NCBI GenBank assembly: GCA_023406965.1
Contig: JAEXTI010000211.1
Coordinates: forward strand, 1-6,586
Source: Chloroflexota bacterium
GTDB taxonomy: Bacteria > Chloroflexota > Anaerolineae > Anaerolineales > Anaerolineaceae
Reading direction: 5' to 3'
DNA: 6,586 bases
The notes beneath the pieces are model-generated. The model was not told where the DNA came from. It ran no database searches and was given only the letters and a program-made list of their open reading frames with translations. Below, one piece after another: positions 1-5,855 of this stretch (within the stretch, counting starts at the first letter, position 1; each line of letters starts with the position of its first letter). A program made the position numbers and the translations under genes.

Positions 1-2
1 CC

Positions 3-1184
3 CTGGACGATGAATTGATCGAGTTGTTGATCGCGACAGCCTTTGCGGAAGTATGGCTGGCAAAGGAAGGGCACACCGGCAAGGTGTTCATCAATTTCCT
101 GAAGAAAGTTGAGTTGCCCTTACTGTACGCCATGTATGGAGCCATGCTGGCCGGAGTGGATGGAATTATCGTTGGGGCTGGAAACCCCGAAGGTCTGCCG
201 GCAGCTTGCACACGGCTGTCAGAGCATGCCCCGGCGAGCCTGGATCTGCCGGTGTTATACCGCGAATCGGGTGAGTCCTATGTGTTGACGTTCGATCCTC
301 GCCGCGTAGCGAGGGGAATGCTGGCGCAAGAGAAGCTATCTCGCCCGGCGTTCCTGGCGATTGTGTCGCTGGAGAATTTGGTCGGGGCGCTGGCTCACAG
401 CCCCAGCCAGGCTCCCGATGGATTTATCATTGAGCATCATACGGCGGGCGGGCACAACGCCGCTCCGCAAGGACCGTTGAGAAAAGACGAGTTGGGCCAG
501 CCGGTGTATGGCGAGCAAGATGAACCTGATCTGGCCGCCATTCGCCAGGAAGGTTTGCCGTTTTGGTTGGCAGGTGGTTACGGCAGTCAGGAGGGGCTGC
601 GGCGGGCGTTGAGCGCGGGGGCTTGCGGGGTGCAGGTGGGCACGGTGTTTGCTCTGGCCGAAGATTCGGGTTTGAACCCGGTTTACCGCAGCGCAATTTT
701 CAAGGAGCTGCGGCGGGGAAAGTCGGACGCCCAACTGGTGCAGACCTCGTTGGTTTCGCCGACCGGCTTTCCGTTCAAAGTGGTGCAACTGGCCGGTACG
801 CTGGCGGACGAGACGGTGTATACCGAACGGCGGAGGCTGTGTGACCTGGGCTTCTTGCGCCAGCGTGGATTGAGCAAGGCCGGCACTGACGGGGAGCGAC
901 ATCTGTTCCAGCGCTGCCCGGCGGCCCCACTGGAGGATTTCATCGGTAAGCGCGGCCTGCCCCCCAATGCGGAGGGCAAGGTCTGTCTGTGCAACGGGTT
1001 GCTGGCGGGGGTGGGGTTGGGCCAGGTGGGCACACAGCCAGGAGAATTTGGAGAGGAACCTGCCATTGTGACTCTGGGGAACAACCTGGAGGGTGTCCGG
1101 CGGTTGTCTCGGCAAGGACAGACAGCTTACTGGGCGAAGAATGCCGTTGAGGATATACTGGGGACAGGGACAATTACGCTGTGA
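3..1184 (+). CDS. Nitronate monooxygenase-like FMN (TIM-barrel) oxidoreductase, 5' partial
   Basis: The frame is open from codon 3-5 to the TGA at 1182-1184, so the gene begins upstream of the window; the TTG at 15 is internal. About 393 residues are visible. The family N-terminus, where the P-I-I-Q-G-G motif of nitronate monooxygenases sits, is missing. Numbering from the TTG at 15: the first visible part (about 20-60) contains the barrel segment GVDGIIVGAGNP; TAGGHNAAPQG (143-153, nt 441-473) carries the conserved His of the family; LAGGYGSQEG to GVQVGT (185-210) is the usual FMN phosphate-binding region. After the barrel is a tail with a Cys pattern (C301, C324, C326) and EPAIVTLGNN, seen in a longer subgroup of the family. 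Classical members oxidise alkyl nitronates with FMN and O2 in the cytoplasm, but many homologues have other or unknown substrates, so the exact reaction is inference. Its stop overlaps the next gene's start. Confidence 0.85.
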   Translation: MDDELIELLIATAFAEVWLAKEGHTGKVFINFLKKVELPLLYAMYGAMLAGVDGIIVGAGNPEGLPAACTRLSEHAPASLDLPVLYRESGESYVLTFDPRRVARGMLAQEKLSRPAFLAIVSLENLVGALAHSPSQAPDGFIIEHHTAGGHNAAPQGPLRKDELGQPVYGEQDEPDLAAIRQEGLPFWLAGGYGSQEGLRRALSAGACGVQVGTVFALAEDSGLNPVYRSAIFKELRRGKSDAQLVQTSLVSPTGFPFKVVQLAGTLADETVYTERRRLCDLGFLRQRGLSKAGTDGERHLFQRCPAAPLEDFIGKRGLPPNAEGKVCLCNGLLAGVGLGQVGTQPGEFGEEPAIVTLGNNLEGVRRLSRQGQTAYWAKNAVEDILGTGTITL

Positions 1185-1942
1185 ACCATAAACCGATGAA
1201 TTCCTCCGCAGCATATACCTCGAAAGCGGTGAAGTATGCCCGCTACCGTTGGGATTACGCCCCTCAGGCGATCGAACGAATCCTCCATACCGCCAACATC
1301 ACTCTAGCGGCGGTTGTGGTTGATATTGGTGCGGGTACTGGGATTATGACGCGACATTTTATGGGCAAAGCCGGGCAGGTGATTGCGGTCGAGCCGAACG
1401 CAGAGATGCGGCGGTTGGCGGAAGAAGCCCTGGTGGGCGACCCGACCTGCCGGGTGATTGACGGTTTGGCCGAAGCAACGATTTTGCCCTCGGCGTGCGC
1501 CGACCTGATCGTCGCGGCCCAGGCAGCGAACTGGTTCGACCCTCCCGCAGCGCGGGATGAATTTCGGCGCATTCTCAAGCCGGACGGTTGGCTGGCCATC
1601 TTGCGCAATTTCGGCACCGATCAGGAAATGAATGCTGCGATGGAGAAAATCTATCCGCCCGAGACGGACACAGCGGAGATTATGAAAGGCCGGGGAATCC
1701 CGGCAGATTTCTACTTTGAAGGTGGGAATTTTGTGCGGCAGCGGTTTGAATTCACGGAGAAGGCGAATTGGGAGCAGTTCTTCGGGGCGGCTTGCACGGC
1801 TTCCTATGCGCCGGATGAAGGCAGCCCTTTGTTTGAGCAGTTTGAGCGAGACGCTCGCCAGGTTTTTGCGGTGCATCAAATCGAGGGGTTTGTGCTGACC
1901 CACGGCGTGACGGAACTGTGGCTGGGGAAGATGGGGCGGTAG
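1181..1942 (+). CDS. Class I SAM-dependent methyltransferase
   Basis: This 253-residue protein has a Rossmann-type methyltransferase core: motif I VDIGAGTG at 47-54, the acidic end of beta-2 at E71 (VIAVEPN), a beta-4 region VAAQAANWFD at 111-120, and a post-motif LKPDGWLAI at 132-140. The N-terminal segment with SKAVKYARYRWDY is typical of small-molecule methyltransferases of the Methyltransf_11/25 type. The GTG start at 1181 overlaps the upstream stop (GTGA), which suggests translational coupling; a GGGACAGGGA purine stretch at 1161-1170 could serve as a weak Shine-Dalgarno site. The in-frame ATG at 1196 has no recognisable ribosome binding site, so GTG is preferred, though not certain. The substrate cannot be read from the sequence. 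Pairing with a nitronate monooxygenase-like enzyme suggests shared expression, not a known pathway. Confidence 0.88.
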   Translation: MNHKPMNSSAAYTSKAVKYARYRWDYAPQAIERILHTANITLAAVVVDIGAGTGIMTRHFMGKAGQVIAVEPNAEMRRLAEEALVGDPTCRVIDGLAEATILPSACADLIVAAQAANWFDPPAARDEFRRILKPDGWLAILRNFGTDQEMNAAMEKIYPPETDTAEIMKGRGIPADFYFEGGNFVRQRFEFTEKANWEQFFGAACTASYAPDEGSPLFEQFERDARQVFAVHQIEGFVLTHGVTELWLGKMGR

Positions 1943-2013
1943 GAGAGAGCGGGAGAACCGCACAAGTCCGATTCCCGGCACTTGCCCTCAGGACAAGAAC
2001 AGAAAATTGCTTC
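1943..2013. other. Spacer with no clear terminator
   Basis: This stretch after the first methyltransferase contains a weak hairpin (1981-1997, CTTG...CAAG arms with one mismatch inside and a TCA loop) with no following T-tract. I see no convincing rho-independent terminator, so some readthrough into the TetR block is possible. Confidence 0.4.
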
Positions 2014-2042
2014 TTGACAGACCCTATCAGTCATTGTAAAAT
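2014..2042 (+). promoter_or_regulatory. Sigma-70-type promoter of the TetR operon
   Basis: A perfect -35 hexamer TTGACA (2014-2019) is separated by 17 bp from TAAAAT (2037-2042), a good -10. The start of transcription would fall near 2049, almost exactly at the centre of the palindrome at 2031-2070, which is the arrangement expected for repression by an operator-bound protein. No promoter of similar quality is visible between here and 3129, so it probably serves the regulator, the membrane protein and possibly the second methyltransferase. Confidence 0.78.
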
Positions 2043-2070
2043 GAGTGAGTAGTCAGTCATTTTACAATGA
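2031..2070. promoter_or_regulatory. TetR-type operator, 40-bp hyphenated palindrome
   Basis: Arms TCATTGTAAAATGA (2031-2044) and TCATTTTACAATGA (2057-2070) are exact reverse complements. The 12-bp centre is also nearly symmetric, giving 18 of 20 matched pairs around 2050/2051. The inner 18-mer TGAGTGAGTAGTCAGTCA (2042-2059) has the layout TGAnTGAnTAnTCAnTCA, the same spacing as the Bacillus subtilis FadR box (TGAATGAMTANTCATTCA, from memory), a TetR-family operator. Each outer arm is itself a quasi-palindrome (TCATT-N4-AATGA). The site covers the -10 element and predicted transcription start of the adjacent tetR-like gene, so autorepression is the natural reading; binding is inferred. Confidence 0.8.
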
Positions 2071-2085
2071 TTACGAAAGGACACT

Positions 2086-2670
2086 ATGGCACGAACACTC
2101 AGCCCTGAACGAAGGGAAAAATTCTTAAATGCCGCATTAGCTTTATTTGTGGATAAGGGGGTGCAAGCCACAACCACAGCAGAAATTGCCCAGGCAGCCG
2201 GGACAGCAGCAGGGACGTTGTTTCTATACTTTCCGACCAAGCAAGATCTGGTTAACGCGCTGGCTCTGCAATTCTCTAAAGCTCAAACGGAGCGCATCCA
2301 TTCGCTGATCGACCCCGCTTCTCCGGCGCGGGAAACCTTCGCGGCTATCTGGCGTGGTTCGGTAAGCTGGTTTGTGGAGCATCCGCAGGCCTTTCGCTAC
2401 ATCCTGCAGGTGCGCGATTCGGGGATGATTTCGGAAGAAGTTGTGGCCGAAAGCAACAGGTTGTTTGGCTTTTACTATGCCGCCATCCAGAAAGGGCTGC
2501 AGGAGGGCAGCATTCAAGCATACCCGGTGGATTTGATCGGGGGATTTTTGTATCAAGGCGTGGTGGCGATGACCCAATATCTGCTCACGCAAGCTGATGT
2601 AGACCGGCGGGAGCAGACTTTTATGTTGGGATTTGATATTTTTTGGAATGGCATTTGTGTCAGGGAGTAA
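2086..2670 (+). CDS. TetR/AcrR-family transcriptional regulator
   Basis: This 194-residue protein is a standard length for TetR regulators, which bind DNA as dimers through an N-terminal helix-turn-helix and release it when a ligand fills the C-terminal pocket. The DNA-binding domain spans about residues 8-55: helix 1 with ALALFVDKGVQATT, then TTAEIAQAAG (30-39), then the recognition region AAGTLFLYFPTKQDL (41-55), all highly typical. The C-terminal part (about 80-190) is helical and not assignable to a ligand class. The ATG at 2086 is preceded by GAAAGG (2075-2080) at 5-nt spacing. It lies directly behind an operator-promoter and 2 nt before a small membrane protein gene, so it most likely represses its own operon. 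The operator resembles that of acyl-CoA-responsive FadR, but a lipid ligand is only a speculation. Confidence 0.95.
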   Translation: MARTLSPERREKFLNAALALFVDKGVQATTTAEIAQAAGTAAGTLFLYFPTKQDLVNALALQFSKAQTERIHSLIDPASPARETFAAIWRGSVSWFVEHPQAFRYILQVRDSGMISEEVVAESNRLFGFYYAAIQKGLQEGSIQAYPVDLIGGFLYQGVVAMTQYLLTQADVDRREQTFMLGFDIFWNGICVRE

Positions 2671-2672
2671 AA

Positions 2673-3050
2673 ATGAGCGCTACTCAAGTCCGTTTGTTAG
2701 GGTCGGGCGTGTTGGCTATCTTGATCTTTGCCTCCGGTTTTTGGGTCAGCCGCGCAGGCAAACCCTACCCAGCGTTGAATTTTAACGTTCATAAGCTGAT
2801 TGCATTGGCGGCGGCTGTCTTGTTGGGAATCGTGATTTCAAAGGCGAACAAAGCCGCGCCACTGGATTCGAACCAGTGGTTGGGAGTGGTTGTCGCTGGG
2901 GTATGTGTTCTGGTGACGATCATCACGGGCGGGCTGGCAAGTATTGCCCGGCCCATGCCGGCGATTTTGGTCACACTGCACAAGGTGTTTCCATATTTGA
3001 GCGCGGCCTCGGTTGGGTGGGTATTGTATTCGGTTTTGCTGAGAGGGTAA
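2673..3050 (+). CDS. Small four-helix membrane protein of unknown function
   Basis: I do not recognise this family with certainty. The 125-residue product has four hydrophobic segments at roughly 8-26, 39-57, 68-92 and 97-122, so it is an integral inner-membrane protein with short loops. Two His-Lys pairs stand out: NVHKLIAL (H40) at the start of helix 2 and TLHKVFPYL (H103) at the start of helix 4. With four alternating helices both histidines would lie near the same face of the membrane, which could suit a bis-His heme or metal site, as in small cytochrome b-like proteins; this is inference. I chose ATG 2673, with AGGGAG at 2662-2667, over the upstream TTG at 2643, which would overlap the regulator and add a non-hydrophobic leader. 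It is tightly coupled to the TetR gene and is its likeliest target. Confidence 0.82.
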   Translation: MSATQVRLLGSGVLAILIFASGFWVSRAGKPYPALNFNVHKLIALAAAVLLGIVISKANKAAPLDSNQWLGVVVAGVCVLVTIITGGLASIARPMPAILVTLHKVFPYLSAASVGWVLYSVLLRG

Positions 3051-3128
3051 AATTGGGATGGCAGCATTCGGCGACGCCGCTCGGAGAAATTAGGCGCACG
3101 GCGCTTCGGGTGATGACAGGAGGTCTTT
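3051..3128 (+). promoter_or_regulatory. Short spacer with strong ribosome binding site for the second methyltransferase
   Basis: This 78-bp gap shows no convincing -35/-10 pair. It ends with AGGAGG (3118-3123) five bases before the TTG at 3129. That near-perfect Shine-Dalgarno site decides the start codon and suggests the gene is translated independently from the operon transcript. Confidence 0.6.
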
Positions 3129-3758
3129 TTGAGTGATTTGTTTCCGGCTGAAGAATTCGATCAATGGGCAGCGGATTATGACCAGGATGTCGCGGACGAC
3201 ACCTCCTTTCCATTTGACGGGTATTCACAACTGCTGGCGATGATCGTTGAGCGTGCGGCAGTTTGCTCTGGGGCAACAGTGCTGGATTTGGGCATTGGCA
3301 CCGGCAACCTGTCAGAATTATTTGCCCGGCAGGGATGCCGGATTTGGGGGCTGGATTTTTCGGCAGAGATGTTGGTTCGTGCGGCGGATAAGCTGCCGGA
3401 GGCCACGTTGGGGCAGGTCGATTTGCGCGCCGAATGGCCGCAGGATTTCCAGCGGCGATACGATGCGATTGTATCGGCTTACACCTTCCATCATTTCACC
3501 CTGCCAGAGAAGGCCGGATTGGTTTTGCGTTTGTTGCAGGAACATCTGACCCCAGGCGGGCGGCTGGTGATTGGGGATGTGTCCTTCCGCGATGCGGCCG
3601 AGCGCGATGCGCTGAAGCTGAAATTGGGCGATGAATGGGAGGATGAGTATTACTGGCTGGCAGATGAAACGGCAGCCGCATTTGCGCAGCGAGGAATCCT
3701 GACGAAGTACACGCAGGTCTCCTCTTGCGCCGGAGTGTTTGAGTTTGGAATGCGGTAG
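3129..3758 (+). CDS. YrrT-like class I SAM-dependent methyltransferase
   Basis: This 209-residue protein matches, from memory, the pattern of YrrT-type methyltransferases (about 210 residues): an early FDQWAADYD (10-18), motif I VLDLGIGTGNL (51-61), the beta-2 end GLDFS (74-78), YDAIVSAYTFHHFTLPEKAG (111-130) and TPGGRLVIGD (141-150). Binding of S-adenosylmethionine is well supported; the acceptor is unknown. In Bacillus yrrT sits in a methionine-to-cysteine operon, but none of those partners (mtnN, mccA, mccB) is here, so I do not transfer that role. The TTG start is chosen because of the AGGAGG five bases upstream; a second in-frame TTG at 3138 is too far from it. It is probably the last gene of the TetR-controlled transcript, since a strong hairpin follows 14 nt after the stop. 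Confidence 0.9.
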   Translation: MSDLFPAEEFDQWAADYDQDVADDTSFPFDGYSQLLAMIVERAAVCSGATVLDLGIGTGNLSELFARQGCRIWGLDFSAEMLVRAADKLPEATLGQVDLRAEWPQDFQRRYDAIVSAYTFHHFTLPEKAGLVLRLLQEHLTPGGRLVIGDVSFRDAAERDALKLKLGDEWEDEYYWLADETAAAFAQRGILTKYTQVSSCAGVFEFGMR

Positions 3759-3772
3759 CGGATAGATTTGCC

Positions 3773-3805
3773 CACAAAAGAACAGGGTCACCCTGTTCTT
3801 TTGTG
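3773..3805. terminator. Perfect hairpin terminator, probably bidirectional
   Basis: The arms CACAAAAGAACAGGG (3773-3787) and CCCTGTTCTTTTGTG (3791-3805) are exact complements with a TCA loop. The GC core flanked by AAAAG on one side and CTTTT on the other gives a U-rich foot in either direction, suited to ending both the rightward methyltransferase transcript and the leftward pirin transcript. Its last three bases (GTG) are the start of the 8-bp repeat flanking the adjacent mobile element. Confidence 0.82.
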
Positions 3806-3810
3806 AAATT
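3803..3810. repeat. Left copy of 8-bp direct repeat GTGAAATT (target site duplication)
   Basis: It abuts the first base of the left inverted repeat and is identical to the copy at 3922-3929. Its GTG also forms the last bases of the terminator stem. Confidence 0.75.
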
Positions 3811-3921
3811 GTAACTACTCAGGCCCTGGTAGAAAAGTTCCGAATTTGTGGTGTTTAGTAGGGCTTCGCCCCACCAAACACCACAAATTCGGACTCTTTC
3901 CCCAAAGGGCTGAGCAGTAAC
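3811..3921. mobile_element. 111-bp palindromic MITE-like element with 8-bp target duplication
   Basis: The ends are inverted repeats: GTAACTACTCAG (3811-3822) at the left, and CTGAGCAGTAAC (3910-3921) at the right, which reads GTTACTGCTCAG on the other strand. By hand alignment 36 of 46 positions pair from end to end, including a perfect 18-bp inner arm (3839-3856 with 3876-3893) and a GGGC-TTC-GCCC tip (3861-3871). It has no coding capacity and is flanked exactly by GTGAAATT on both sides. Short, palindromic, non-coding and with a target duplication is the definition of a MITE. IS66-family elements have 8-bp duplications and ends beginning GTAA, so an IS66-like transposase could be the mover; only the left end begins exactly GTAA, so this parentage is tentative. 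Confidence 0.75.
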
Positions 3922-3929
3922 GTGAAATT
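3922..3929. repeat. Right copy of 8-bp direct repeat GTGAAATT (target site duplication)
   Basis: It begins immediately after the last base of the right inverted repeat and lies five bases from the end of the pirin gene. Removing the element plus one copy rebuilds a compact convergent junction. Confidence 0.75.
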
Positions 3930-3934
3930 TTACT

Positions 3935-4813
3935 TTATGGAGTCATTTCCGTCTGAACGAACACGCCGTTGCGCAGATCGCGGAGAGTTTGTTCGATTTC
4001 CTCGCGGGTGTTCATCACGAAAGGCCCATAGGGGAAAATCGGTTCGCGGAAAGGCGCGCCGCTCATGAGCATGAAGCGGGCACCTTCAGCGCCGGCCCGC
4101 GCGTAGACGGCATCTCCATCGTCAAAGACGACCATGCGGATAGCGGGTAGAAAGCTGTTTTGCTCGGAGGAGTCTACTTCGAAGCTGGCTGAACCCTCAA
4201 AGAGATAGGCGATGACCGAATGACCGTCCGGCACAGGCAGGTCGAGTTCGACACCTGGCTGCAGGGTAATGTCCATATACAGCGGTTGAGCGGCGATTTG
4301 CGTGACCGGCCCGCGCACTCCCAGATGCTCTCCAGCGACGATACGGAATCTGGCTCCGCCATCATCAACAAATGGAATATCGGCGGCTTTAATTTCCTGG
4401 TAGCGGGGTTGGCTCATTTTTTGTGCCGCGGGAAGGTTGACCCACAACTGGAAGCCGTAGATGTTGCCTTCAGGGCTGCGCGTGGGCATCTCCTCGTGCA
4501 AAATACCCCGCCCGCTGGTCATCCACTGCACGTCACCGGGACCAATGATGCCCGCGTTGCCAATGCTGTCGCGGTGGCGGACATTGCCTTCAAGCATGTA
4601 GGTGACCGTTTCGATGCCGCGGTGGGGGTGGGTTGGGAAGCCCGCAATCGGCCCTTCTTTAGGATCATTGAAGGCGAAATGGTCGAAGAGCAGGAAAGGG
4701 TCGTAGAGATTGGTTCGGTTAGGGCCGAACGACCTGCGCAGCAGCACCCCGGCGCCTTCCATGACGTGCTGCGGGTTGATAATTTGTTTTACGAGACGAA
4801 TTGTTGGTTTCAT
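3935..4813 (-). CDS. Pirin family protein
   Basis: This is a 292-residue bicupin. The N-terminal cupin shows the pirin metal-site motif FPTHPHRGIETVTYMLEG (59-76), with H62 and H64, and SGRGILHEEMP (100-110), with H106 and E108; these match the four iron ligands of human pirin (His56, His58, His101, Glu103). The C-terminal part ends with the canonical FREPIFPYGPFVMNTREEI (255-273) and a short helix. Length is normal. Family members bind iron; some bacterial relatives (YhhW) oxidise quercetin, others act as redox-sensing partners, so the role here is open. The start at 4813 follows the complement of AGGA (4821-4824) at a suitable distance; the frame continues upstream to 4981, but that 56-residue extension lacks cupin features and would read through the promoter. 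Convergent with the methyltransferase and divergent from the hydrolase gene. Confidence 0.95.
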   Translation of the reverse strand: MKPTIRLVKQIINPQHVMEGAGVLLRRSFGPNRTNLYDPFLLFDHFAFNDPKEGPIAGFPTHPHRGIETVTYMLEGNVRHRDSIGNAGIIGPGDVQWMTSGRGILHEEMPTRSPEGNIYGFQLWVNLPAAQKMSQPRYQEIKAADIPFVDDGGARFRIVAGEHLGVRGPVTQIAAQPLYMDITLQPGVELDLPVPDGHSVIAYLFEGSASFEVDSSEQNSFLPAIRMVVFDDGDAVYARAGAEGARFMLMSGAPFREPIFPYGPFVMNTREEIEQTLRDLRNGVFVQTEMTP

Positions 4814-4834
4814 GTGTTTATCCTGTGTGTCAAA

Positions 4835-4864
4835 ATTAGACACTTGTTGTCTAAATTGTATCAA
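4835..4864 (-). promoter_or_regulatory. Promoter of the pirin gene
   Basis: On the - strand TTGATA (complement of 4859-4864) and TCTAAT (complement of 4835-4840) are spaced by 18 bp and would start transcription around 4828, giving a short leader with the AGGA ribosome binding site. The match is fair, not perfect. A dyad overlaps the spacer and -10. Confidence 0.55.
4836..4854. promoter_or_regulatory. Operator-like dyad TTAGACA-N5-TGTCTAA at the pirin promoter
   Basis: The arms TTAGACA (4836-4842) and TGTCTAA (4848-4854) are perfect complements around CTTGT. A neighbouring, overlapping dyad GTGTC (4827-4831) and GACAC (4839-4843) adds a third copy of the half-site. The position over the -10 and spacer suggests a repressor site. 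No regulator gene that obviously pairs with it lies in the window; a MarR- or HxlR-type protein is a guess from dyad size. Confidence 0.6.
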
Positions 4865-5058
4865 AGATGGAAGGCAAGGGCAAATGATGTAACAGGTTCT
4901 GTAAAACCCTGTCGCGCAAGTGGACGTATTGGAAATCGCTGTGGTTGGGGATTTTTTATGTTCTTTCAAAAAAAGAAGCAAGCCAATCCATAGCCCAGAT
5001 GCAAAATGGAGTATGATAAATGGAACAGGGTTAAGTACAGATTGGCGGGGAGGCGATT
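4865..5058. promoter_or_regulatory. Upstream region of the hydrolase gene
   Basis: The divergent gap holds little else. A small hairpin ACAGGTT / AACCCTGT lies at 4892-4912, with one bulged C. An A/T-rich patch occurs at 4951-4977. A possible -10 TATGAT is at 5012-5017 with no good -35. A strong ribosome binding site GGGGAGG (5047-5053) stands five bases before the ATG at 5059. The promoter is the weakest part of this reading. Confidence 0.4.
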
Positions 5059-5838
5059 ATGAGACTCGTTATGCTTGGAACGGGGGGATTCATCCCCACG
5101 GACACAGCCCAAACGGCCTGCTATTTGCTGCCTGAGGTGGGGGTGATGCTGGACGCGGGCACGGGGGTATACCGGATGAGCCGGTATCTGCCCGAAACTG
5201 CCGAACTGGATGTTTACCTCAGCCATGCGCATGGGGATCACACTGAAGGGCTAACCTGGTTGTTTGCTTCTTTCATGTTGCAAGAGCTGTGTGCGCCGGT
5301 TGTGGATGAATCTACGATCTCAGGAATGCTGGATCGCTCCAACGCCCGCCTGCATTCTGTACGCGTGCACGCCACCCAGCCGACCGTGGATGCGACGCGG
5401 GTTAGATTCGAACCTTTCAATCTTGACTGGCGGTTGTTGACCACGCCCGAAGCGCTGCCTCAAGGCGGAAGGATCACTCACTTTTCGGTGAGCCAGGGAG
5501 AAGAGGTGGGTTTTCGCCTGGATTGGCCCGGGCATTCGCTGGCGTATGTGACCGACACCACGGCAGGACCGGACGTAAAGTACATAGAGAATATTCGCGG
5601 GGTGGACCTGCTGTTGCACGATTGCAACGGGCCCGACCGGATGGCGGGGTTGATGGATCGCATTTCTCACAGCACGCCTTCGGCGACGGCGCAAGTGGCA
5701 GCTCGGGCGGGGGTCGAGCGGCTGGTGTTGATTCACCATAACCCCATGAACTGGTCGATTGAGGAAGATTTGGAAGCGGCCCGGCGAATTTTTGCCAATA
5801 CTGAAATTGGGGCGGACGGCATGGAGCTGGAATTTTGA
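5059..5838 (+). CDS. Metallo-beta-lactamase-fold hydrolase, RNase Z-like
   Basis: This 259-residue protein has the fold's signature in order: MLGTGGFIP (5-13), LDAGTG (31-36), the metal motif LSHAHGDHTEGL (54-65; H56, H58, D60, H61), H141, the bridging aspartate in YVTDTT (163-168; D166), HDCN (187-190), HST (204-206) and LIHHNP (224-229). This set, with the C-terminal HST and HH motifs, resembles RNase Z and related phosphodiesterases. A second RNase Z hallmark, the long flexible exosite arm, is not obvious, so tRNA 3' processing is not claimed; a cyclic-nucleotide or other phosphodiesterase, or another hydrolase, fits equally. There is no signal peptide, so it is cytoplasmic. ATG 5059 is supported by GGGGAGG five bases upstream. 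It stands alone, divergent from pirin. Confidence 0.9.
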   Translation: MRLVMLGTGGFIPTDTAQTACYLLPEVGVMLDAGTGVYRMSRYLPETAELDVYLSHAHGDHTEGLTWLFASFMLQELCAPVVDESTISGMLDRSNARLHSVRVHATQPTVDATRVRFEPFNLDWRLLTTPEALPQGGRITHFSVSQGEEVGFRLDWPGHSLAYVTDTTAGPDVKYIENIRGVDLLLHDCNGPDRMAGLMDRISHSTPSATAQVAARAGVERLVLIHHNPMNWSIEEDLEAARRIFANTEIGADGMELEF

Positions 5839-5855
5839 AGCAGGTTGTTCGGGTG

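Noticed and set aside
336..1214. A 292-codon open frame on the - strand
   Set aside because: It lies antisense to the nitronate monooxygenase-like gene, has no recognisable motif, and has a composition typical of a reverse-strand shadow in GC-rich coding DNA.
1304..1981. A 225-codon open frame on the - strand
   Set aside because: Antisense to the first methyltransferase, rich in Arg, Pro and His as shadows are, and without a domain.
1981..1997. Hairpin after the first methyltransferase as a terminator
   Set aside because: The stem is weak with one mismatch and no T-tract follows.
2643..2672. Earlier TTG start for the small membrane protein
   Set aside because: It would overlap the end of the TetR gene and add a short polar leader, while ATG 2673 has AGGGAG in front of it.
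3839..3893. Inner 18-bp hairpin read as a simple terminator
   Set aside because: It is the core of a larger palindrome bounded by an exact direct repeat, which a terminator would not explain, and no T-tract adjoins it.
4814..4981. N-terminal extension of pirin to a start at 4981
   Set aside because: The extra 56 residues lack cupin features and cover the promoter and dyad; the start at 4813 has its own ribosome binding site and the normal family N-terminus.
4220..4993. A 257-codon open frame on the + strand
   Set aside because: Antisense to pirin, whose metal-binding motifs are unmistakable, and it reads through the pirin promoter.
4958..4993. Tiny open frame of 11 codons beginning MFFQKKK
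   Set aside because: It is short, lies in an A/T-rich spacer and has no coding signature; a GGGG upstream is not enough support.
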